From the NCBI GenBank assembly GCA_016212745.1, contig JACRDX010000071.1, positions 1 to 7,167 on the forward strand: a stretch of 7,167 bases of DNA, in the 5' to 3' direction. The DNA is from Candidatus Falkowiibacteriota bacterium. Lineage in GTDB: Bacteria; Patescibacteriota; Patescibacteriia; UBA11705; JACRDX01. The first letter of the stretch is position 1. Each line of letters begins with the position of its first letter. Positions 1 to 5,640 of the stretch are shown one piece after another. The notes under the pieces are model-generated. The model ran no database searches. It worked only from the letters and a program-made list of their open reading frames with translations, and was not told the origin of the DNA. A program made the translations under genes and the position numbers.

Positions 1-888
1 AGTGCGAACATGAAACGGGCAGTTCATTGGTTTTAACAAATATTCTTCTTTTGGTTGGTCAACAACCTCGCCTGTTTGCGCTTCTTTTAATGACCGCCCA
101 ACTTCCAAGGTTGGGTACATGTTTTCATTGAAAAAATTCCAATGTCCAGAAGTTTCCCAAAGCTGTCTGCTTCCAATGTGCGGCGACCGAACCAAACAAT
201 ATCCATTTTTCAAATGCTCTTTATGCCAAAAATCTTCAATCACTCGCCAAAGCAACGCGCCTTTTGGTTTCCACATTGCTAAACCAAGCCCAACAATCGG
301 ATCCAAAATAAATAAATCTTTTCCAATGATACGGTGGTCCCGCTTTTCAGCTTCTTCCAACATTTTCAAATAATTTTCCAATTCTTCTTTTGTTTCAAAT
401 GCCACACCATAAATTCTCTGCAGCATTGGCCGTTTTTCATCGCCGCGCCAATAAGCGCCTGCCAACTTTTGTAATTTGAAAACTTTGACATCATTAGTTG
501 ATTCAACGTGTGGGCCGCGACACATATCTTCAAAAACAACTTCGCCCTTTTTGTTCAAATTTTTATAAAAACTAATTTGTGTTTCTCCTTGTTGCGCCAA
601 TTCTTCAATCATTTCTTTTTTGTACTCATTGTTCTCAACTTTTTTGATTGCATCTTCAACTGACAAAAAATATTGTTCAAACTTTTGTTTTTCTTTAATA
701 ATCTCTCTCATCAATTCTTCCAATTTATTTAAATCATCCGGAGAAAAAGTTTTTCCATTCAAATCAAAATCATAATAAAAGCCATTGTCAATTGCCGGGC
801 CAATTGCCAACTTTGCATCAGGATATAATTTTAACACCGCTTGCGCCAAAATGTGCGACAAAGAATGCCGTACTGTTTCAATATTCAT
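1..888 (-). CDS. thrS: Threonine--tRNA ligase, N-terminal 296 residues (3' end outside window), no TGS domain
   Basis: Cytoplasmic enzyme that attaches threonine to tRNA-Thr. The 296 codons read from the ATG at 886-888 stay open to the left edge. The protein starts directly in the editing (N2) domain with RHSLSHILAQA, giving the HxxxH pair H8/H12. The second editing motif, CRGPH, gives C123/H127. The class II catalytic core follows: motif 1 region around MWKPKGALLW (about 205-214), then LVRSPHI, then KPMNCPFH, where C290 is the expected first zinc ligand. The N-terminal TGS domain of E. coli ThrS is absent. The start is firm because an in-frame TAA lies only two codons upstream (895-897). No Shine-Dalgarno sequence is visible. 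Between NENMYP and KPMNCP there are about 15 residues more than in the E. coli and B. subtilis enzymes as I recall them. The gene follows the J-like gene by 6 bases. Identification is very secure; the motif 2, motif 3 and anticodon-binding regions lie outside the window. Confidence 0.96.
   Translation of the reverse strand, partial: MNIETVRHSLSHILAQAVLKLYPDAKLAIGPAIDNGFYYDFDLNGKTFSPDDLNKLEELMREIIKEKQKFEQYFLSVEDAIKKVENNEYKKEMIEELAQQGETQISFYKNLNKKGEVVFEDMCRGPHVESTNDVKVFKLQKLAGAYWRGDEKRPMLQRIYGVAFETKEELENYLKMLEEAEKRDHRIIGKDLFILDPIVGLGLAMWKPKGALLWRVIEDFWHKEHLKNGYCLVRSPHIGSRQLWETSGHWNFFNENMYPTLEVGRSLKEAQTGEVVDQPKEEYLLKPMNCPFHVRT
97..115. repeat. Imperfect 19-nt palindrome inside thrS
   Basis: On the plus strand, CCCAAC (97-102) is matched by its exact reverse complement GTTGGG (110-115). 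The inner bases TTCC and AAG extend the pairing if one base is bulged. On the thrS strand it encodes the start of the extra segment PTLEVGR, which family relatives appear to lack. A second, smaller inverted pair, GGTTG (53-57) and CAACC (63-67), lies near the other end of that segment. The inverted symmetry is directly visible. That it is a mobile or genome-wide repeat is inference, since only one copy is in the window. Confidence 0.4.
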
Positions 889-894
889 AAAATT

Positions 895-2067
895 TTATTT
901 TACTTGAACAAAAATTTTGTTCAGATTATTCGGAGTCTTTTTAACCCAAAACGGAGAAAGTTGAACATCAACATTCTCTATCTCATCAAAATTTAATAAA
1001 TATAATTGCACGCCTTTTGGCGTTAACCCAACCAATTTTGATTTATCTAAAATAGAATTCGTATCTTTTATAACTGTCTTGGCTTCCGCGTGAATTTTAA
1101 TTTCAGCGCTTTTTGTTTTCACGTTATATTTACTTGTGGTATATGACAAAGAATCTGAATCAATGGCTAAAACATTGCGCTCTTCGCTCACAATTGTTTT
1201 AACTTTTGTGTTGGCAAGCCCTATAATTTGTTCTTTTTCTACGGCAATCAAAGTCATCTTTTGTTTGATACTCACATCAAAAGCAGAAACCGCATCGCCA
1301 ACCTTGGCGCCAACAGATTCGTCTATACTTTCTCGTCCCACAACAGCAATAAGAAAATTCTGGCTATCTGGTAAATTATTTGAAAATTCCTGTATTGCTT
1401 TCACGTCAATATCTTTGGTAATATTTTCTTTGGCTTTCACAATGTCAGCAGCTTTAACAACTTTGATTTCAGATGGTTTATTTTTTATCACATCCTTGCT
1501 CTCTGCGTAAATTTTATCCTGCAATCCTTGCCACAATCCCGGAATTGTAAACATTGTCGCTGGAATTTCTTTAAACGCGTCCGGGTTGTCCGCATAAACC
1601 TGCACAGTAATTTTGCCGCCAGCAGGAATTGTCACTTTATCTTTTAACCGCAACAAAACTTTGTCAGGCGAAAGCAATCTTGTGGTCGCTACCAATGTCT
1701 GCTCTTTCGTATAATTGTTTATCAATGTCACAACGCCGATAATATTCGTGCCCTTTGGAACTTCGGCGCCAGTTGCCTCGCCCTTGCCGCTGGCTAATGC
1801 AGTTGTTTCAAAAAGCGTGCCAGAAAGCGCATCTTTACTGCTGCCGTCAGTCACAATCTGCGCTGAAAAATCCACCGCAATATTAGAAATCCGCGGGGTC
1901 ACAACAATCACGGCCTTGCCCAAAGAAAAAATTCCGATCAAACCAATAATAACCGCAACAATAATTACAACGGCAACCACAGTTGAATAATTTACTGAAA
2001 AGTTTCCAAAATTACGTTGATACATACGTTTTATGTTACTTGCCCCCCTATTTCTTAATTCTATCAT
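895..2067 (-). CDS. One-pass membrane protein with baseplate J-like beta domain (CPR type)
   Basis: A protein of 390 residues with a short basic N-terminus (R5, R7, K13, R14, R18), one hydrophobic segment at about residues 28-49 (VVAVVIIVAVIIGLIGIF), and a long remainder rich in beta-type sequence. The positive-inside rule puts the N-terminus in the cytoplasm and the rest outside. Around residues 95-180 the pattern KGTNIIGVVTLINNY, then VATTRLLSP, then TIPAGG, then VYADNPDAF and FTIPGL resembles CPR proteins annotated as baseplate J/gp47-like. The C-terminus (about 340-390; GLTPKGVQLYLLNF, SPFWVKKTP) also looks like the ending of those proteins, from memory. Its function is unknown. A phage tail role is unlikely, because no phage genes are nearby and it is membrane anchored. 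Possible starts are TTG 2070, ATG 2067 and ATG 2025; none has a well-placed Shine-Dalgarno. ATG 2067 was chosen because it is ATG and keeps the basic N-terminus. It lies 23 bases after dnaE and 6 before thrS, so it is probably co-transcribed with both. Confidence 0.75.
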   Translation of the reverse strand: MIELRNRGASNIKRMYQRNFGNFSVNYSTVVAVVIIVAVIIGLIGIFSLGKAVIVVTPRISNIAVDFSAQIVTDGSSKDALSGTLFETTALASGKGEATGAEVPKGTNIIGVVTLINNYTKEQTLVATTRLLSPDKVLLRLKDKVTIPAGGKITVQVYADNPDAFKEIPATMFTIPGLWQGLQDKIYAESKDVIKNKPSEIKVVKAADIVKAKENITKDIDVKAIQEFSNNLPDSQNFLIAVVGRESIDESVGAKVGDAVSAFDVSIKQKMTLIAVEKEQIIGLANTKVKTIVSEERNVLAIDSDSLSYTTSKYNVKTKSAEIKIHAEAKTVIKDTNSILDKSKLVGLTPKGVQLYLLNFDEIENVDVQLSPFWVKKTPNNLNKIFVQVK

Positions 2068-2090
2068 CAACTTGTCGGCAAGGCAACATT

Positions 2091-5000
2091 CTAAAGTGCG
2101 TTAGCGCCCAGAACCGTGGCAATGTCTTTTTTGAACGATTCTGCCATTGAAACTTTAAAATTTGTCTTAACAAATCGCTCCCTAACGCGCAAAAACACAA
2201 TGAAATCTCCGGGGTGCGCTAAAAATAGCTCCTTGATTTTCGCAGCAAGCTCTGGCGTGGCATTTGCCGGATAATTTATTACTACGTGCTTTTCTTCATT
2301 TTTTTCCTTATTGCGCCAAAAATTATTTATCGTAAAATTTACCTCATTTGCCAGAATTTTCTTAATGTCAGCGCGACTCTCCTGCGAAATTTCCCAAATT
2401 TTATTTGCAATTACTCTCGGACTTTCATCCTTGTCTGTAATTTCGCCGAAAACAGCAATCATTTTCCCCTCAATCAGTAACCCAACTTTTTCTTTATACA
2501 ATCTTGGAAATATGATAACCTCAACGTTTCCGCTAAAATCTTCCAACTTCAAAAAAAGCATTGGATCGCCTTTTTTGGTAATAATTTTTTTTGTCACTCC
2601 AACAACGCCCGCGATTTTAACATGACCATTGGTAATTGTTTTTTTAATAATGCTATCAATCGGACAAACCAAGCCACGCAACTCTTCTCCAACGCCACTA
2701 AATGGATGGTCTGAAATGTACAGCCCTAAAAACTGTTTTTCCCAATCCATTTTTTGCCATTTTGTCACTTCTTCCTTAATTTCCATATTCAATGGCACAT
2801 ATTTGGCCGCTGCTTTGTTTGCGCCATCACCGAACAAACTGACTTGTGGGTTATTTCGCTGCTCATCAACCAATTTTGTATAGCTTAAAATTTTGTCTAT
2901 GTTGTAGAGCAATGTATTTCTATTAACCTGCCTCGCCGGCAGGCAGGCAAAAGCGTCAAACGCGCCGCTCTTAATCAACCCTTCCAGCGATTTTTTGTTC
3001 AAATCTTTTGACTTCACGCGATTCAAAAAATCTTCCATGCCAACAAACTTGCCGCGCTCTTTTCGCTCATCTGTAATTGCTTTAACCACATTTTCTCCTA
3101 CATTGCGGATAGCATTCATTCCAAAGCGAATTGCCGGTTTGCCCTGCGCCAAGCTGTCAGCAACAACGCCAAAATTGCTAAAACTTTCATTAATATCTGG
3201 CGGTAAAATTTTGATTCCCATTTTTTTACATTCATCAATTTCAAGCGCCACGCGCTCCATGTCTCCTTGGTCAGACGTCAGCAAAGCGGCCATAAATTCA
3301 GCCGGATAAGTTGCCTTAAAATAAGCGGTCTGGTAAGCAATCAACGCGTAACAAGCAGCATGACTGCGATTAAAACCATAGCCTGCGAATGGTTCAATAA
3401 ATTTAAAAATGTCCTCGGCTTGTGATTTTGAAACGCTATTGGCCACGCAACCTTTTATAAATTTTTCTTTTTGCTCTGCCAAAAGCGCTGCTATTTTTTT
3501 ACCAATAGCTTTTCTCAAAATATCAGCTTCGCCAAGCGAAAAGCCGGCCAAATCACGCGACAATTGCAATAATTGTTCCTGATAAACCGCCACGCCATAA
3601 GTTTTTTCCAAAGAATTTTTAAGCAATGGATGCAGATATTCAACTTTTTGTTTACCATGTTTCCGATTGATAAAATCGGGAATCAAATCCATTGGTCCAG
3701 GTCTGTACAGCGCCACCATTGCAATCAAGTCCTCAAATTCGGTCGGCTTTAACTGCTGCAAATATGAACGCATGCCGTCAGACTCAAATTGGAACACGCC
3801 GGTTGTGCGACCATCCTGAAAAATTTTATAGGTTTTTTTGTCATCAAGCGGAAGGTTATCAATGTCAATGTTGATTTTATGAATCGCGTAAATGATTTTT
3901 GACGCGTGTTCCAAAATCGTTAAATTTTTCAAACCCAAAAAATCCATTTTCAAAAGCCCCAAATCTTCAATTGGATGCAAAGAATATTGACTCACAATGT
4001 TTTCGTCGTTGCCGCTGGCATATTGAAGAGGCACAAACTTGTCCAACGGTTCTGGGGCAATGACCACTCCGCAGGCGTGGACAGAAGAATGGCGCGCCGC
4101 GCCTTCTATTTTTTTTGCCAAATCAATTACGCGGCGCGCCTGCTCATCATTTTTATAAATTTCTTTAACTTCGCTGATTTTCGTTACGGCCTGATTCAAT
4201 GATGTGCCGCTTGGAATTAATTTTGAAAGTTTATCGCAAAAAGAATACGGCACATCAAGCACGCGCCCAACATCTCTAATTGCAGCGCGTGCTGCCATTG
4301 TTCCAAATGTAATAATCTGCGACACACGGTCTTTTCCATATTTTTGTTCTACATAACGCAGTACCTCGTCGCGCCGAATATCCGCGAAATCGGTATCAAT
4401 GTCTGGCATTAAAATTCTCTGCGGATTTAAAAATCGCTCAAAAAGCAACTCATATTTTATTGGGTCAAGATTTGTAATGTTAATCAAATAAGAAACAATG
4501 CTGCCTGCCGCTGACCCACGACCCGGTCCTACGACAATGCGATTGTTTTTCGCCCAATTTATAAAATCCTGAACAATCAAAAAATAACCCGCGTATCCGG
4601 TTGTTTTAATTACTGACAACTCATATTCTAACCGATCAATAACTGCTTTTTGCGAGTCGTTTAATACTCCTGTTGCTGGATTAAACCCATAACGTCGCTC
4701 AATATTTGCGTAACAAAGTTCTTTCAGATATTCAAACGGCTCTTTCGCGTCCGGAACCTCAAATGTTGGCAGCAGAATTTGGCCAAGTTCAATTTGCAAG
4801 TTGCATTTGTCAGCCACCAGCATTGTATTTTCAATAACCTCTGGGCGCTCGCGGAAAAATCCTTGCATTTGGCTGGCCGCGAAAAAAGAAAAATCTTCGC
4901 CGAGCATTGACAAACGGCCAACATCATCGCGCTTTTTCTTTGTTTGCAAACACAACAAAATATCGTGCGCTTCAGCATCTTCGGTGTTCAAATAATGTAC

Positions 5001-5603
5001 GTCATTTGTCGCGACAACCTTGATGTTATGTTCTTGACCAAGTTCAAAAATCCTTTCATTAACCGGCCGTTGGTCTGGAATGTTTGGATTATATTGAACT
5101 TCCAAATAAAAATCGTCGCCAAATAAATTTTTATATTTTTCCAAAACTGCCGTAACATTACCTTTGCGCAGAATCGCTCGCGGAATTTCACCCTGCAAAC
5201 AAGCTGACAAACACACAAGTCCTTCGTGATATTTTTCCAAAAGAGGCCAGTCTATTCTTGGCTTATAATAAAAACCCTCCAAATGCGCGAGGGTTGTTAA
5301 TTTAATCAAATTTTTATAACCGATTTCGTTTTTTGCCAACAAAATCACATGAAAACGCTCATTATCATTCATCTCTTTTCGCAAATGATCTTTGGTTAAA
5401 TACAGTTCGCAACCAATAATCGCTTTAATGCCTGCTTTTTTGCACTTCTGATAAAATTCAACCGCGCCATACATCACGCCATGGTCTGTCAATGCAATCG
5501 CAGGCATGTTATCATTTTTTGCTTTATCAACCAGCTCGCCGATTTTGGCAAGCCCGTCAAGCAAACTGTAGTGCGAATGCACATGTAGGTGGACGAATTT
5601 CAT
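2091..5603 (-). CDS. dnaE: DNA polymerase III subunit alpha (replicative polymerase)
   Basis: Catalytic subunit of the chromosomal replicase, 1170 residues, close to the usual DnaE length. The N-terminal PHP domain (about 1-205) carries what appears to be a full metal-ligand set: H7/H9, D16, H41, E66, H85, C135, D201/H203. The family C polymerase core follows, with PGRGSAAGS, the catalytic aspartates D403/D405 in PDIDTDF, and D554 in KMDFLGL. Next come the RPGPMDLIPDFI motif, a helix-hairpin-helix ending near residue 885, a probable beta-clamp motif QVSLF (920-924), an OB fold (about 990-1065) and a C-terminal domain (about 1105-1170). A 7-codon palindrome at residues 886-893 inserts CLPARQ between the hairpin domain and the helix NRNTLLYNIDKIL. 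The ATG at 5603 was chosen because a strong AAAGGAGG lies 10 bases upstream and MKFVHLHVHSHYS is the usual family N-terminus; a TTG at 5639 would add 12 unlikely residues. The gene ends with TAG. The identification is not in doubt. Confidence 0.99.
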   Translation of the reverse strand: MKFVHLHVHSHYSLLDGLAKIGELVDKAKNDNMPAIALTDHGVMYGAVEFYQKCKKAGIKAIIGCELYLTKDHLRKEMNDNERFHVILLAKNEIGYKNLIKLTTLAHLEGFYYKPRIDWPLLEKYHEGLVCLSACLQGEIPRAILRKGNVTAVLEKYKNLFGDDFYLEVQYNPNIPDQRPVNERIFELGQEHNIKVVATNDVHYLNTEDAEAHDILLCLQTKKKRDDVGRLSMLGEDFSFFAASQMQGFFRERPEVIENTMLVADKCNLQIELGQILLPTFEVPDAKEPFEYLKELCYANIERRYGFNPATGVLNDSQKAVIDRLEYELSVIKTTGYAGYFLIVQDFINWAKNNRIVVGPGRGSAAGSIVSYLINITNLDPIKYELLFERFLNPQRILMPDIDTDFADIRRDEVLRYVEQKYGKDRVSQIITFGTMAARAAIRDVGRVLDVPYSFCDKLSKLIPSGTSLNQAVTKISEVKEIYKNDEQARRVIDLAKKIEGAARHSSVHACGVVIAPEPLDKFVPLQYASGNDENIVSQYSLHPIEDLGLLKMDFLGLKNLTILEHASKIIYAIHKINIDIDNLPLDDKKTYKIFQDGRTTGVFQFESDGMRSYLQQLKPTEFEDLIAMVALYRPGPMDLIPDFINRKHGKQKVEYLHPLLKNSLEKTYGVAVYQEQLLQLSRDLAGFSLGEADILRKAIGKKIAALLAEQKEKFIKGCVANSVSKSQAEDIFKFIEPFAGYGFNRSHAACYALIAYQTAYFKATYPAEFMAALLTSDQGDMERVALEIDECKKMGIKILPPDINESFSNFGVVADSLAQGKPAIRFGMNAIRNVGENVVKAITDERKERGKFVGMEDFLNRVKSKDLNKKSLEGLIKSGAFDAFACLPARQVNRNTLLYNIDKILSYTKLVDEQRNNPQVSLFGDGANKAAAKYVPLNMEIKEEVTKWQKMDWEKQFLGLYISDHPFSGVGEELRGLVCPIDSIIKKTITNGHVKIAGVVGVTKKIITKKGDPMLFLKLEDFSGNVEVIIFPRLYKEKVGLLIEGKMIAVFGEITDKDESPRVIANKIWEISQESRADIKKILANEVNFTINNFWRNKEKNEEKHVVINYPANATPELAAKIKELFLAHPGDFIVFLRVRERFVKTNFKVSMAESFKKDIATVLGANAL
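2927..2947. repeat. GC-rich 21-bp near-perfect palindrome inserted in frame in dnaE (CLPARQ element)
   Basis: CCTGCCT (2927-2933) and AGGCAGG (2941-2947) are exact reverse complements around CGCCGGC (2934-2940), whose GCCGGC is itself palindromic; one extra C at 2934 breaks perfect symmetry. The length is 21 bases, a multiple of three, so the dnaE frame is kept and the minus strand reads A-C-L-P-A-R-Q-V (residues 886-893). Both flanks are AT-rich and align with ordinary DnaE on either side, as if the element were dropped between GAFDAFA and NRNTLLYN. Palindromes of this kind, read as CLPARQ-like peptides, are something I recall from many Patescibacteria proteins; I could not check copy number here. 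I see no second copy in the window. Confidence 0.8.
4091..4140. repeat. 10-bp perfect inverted repeat with 30-nt loop inside dnaE
   Basis: GGCGCGCCGC (4091-4100) is the exact reverse complement of GCGGCGCGCC (4131-4140), separated by an AT-rich 30-base spacer. Each arm also contains the 8-base palindrome GGCGCGCC. It lies in the conserved DnaE stretch coding for QARRVIDLAKKIEGAARHS. The arms encode Ala/Arg-rich residues with GCG, CGC and GCC codons, so the symmetry may be a by-product of codon choice. It could form an mRNA stem; no function is claimed. Confidence 0.45.
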
Positions 5604-5613
5604 AAGGCTGCTG

Positions 5614-5621
5614 CCTCCTTT
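5614..5621 (-). promoter_or_regulatory. Strong Shine-Dalgarno site of dnaE
   Basis: The minus strand reads AAAGGAGG, an almost complete match to the anti-Shine-Dalgarno sequence, 10 bases before the ATG at 5603. This decides the dnaE start against the TTG at 5639. It is the only clear site of its kind in the window: neither thrS nor the J-like gene has one. The AGG within it can also pair with GCCT next to the start codon to form a small hairpin (5604-5617; 4 bp plus a possible G-U pair, loop AGCA), which might partly mask the site. Confidence 0.85.
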
Positions 5622-5640
5622 GATGTCAAAAAAATTCAAC

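Noticed and set aside
119..373. Plus-strand open frame of 84 codons
   Set aside because: It lies wholly antisense to thrS, whose minus-strand reading shows clear ThrS motifs; the plus-strand protein has no recognisable domain.
1136..1990. Plus-strand open frames antisense to the J-like gene (1136-1510 and 1715-1990)
   Set aside because: Shadows of the minus-strand coding frame, with no recognisable domain and no ribosome binding site noted.
2071..2082. Small inverted repeat CTTG/CAAG between dnaE and the J-like gene as a terminator
   Set aside because: Only a 4-bp stem with no T run after it; too weak for a terminator.
2286..3309. Several plus-strand frames of 64-104 codons antisense to the 3' part of dnaE
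   Set aside because: They overlap conserved DnaE domains on the other strand and encode low-complexity, Ser/Phe-rich peptides typical of antisense frames.
4501..4516. CTGCCTGCCGCTG as a second copy of the dnaE palindrome
   Set aside because: Only a partial match without the second arm; it encodes the conserved GSAAGS motif of DnaE and is explained by coding.
4724..5218. Minus-strand frames at 4724-4978 and 4988-5218 within dnaE
   Set aside because: Out of frame within the PHP and polymerase region of dnaE, whose own frame is intact and conserved.
5604..5639. Upstream TTG start for dnaE adding 12 residues
   Set aside because: The strong Shine-Dalgarno is correctly spaced for the ATG at 5603, and the family N-terminus begins at MKFVHLHVH.
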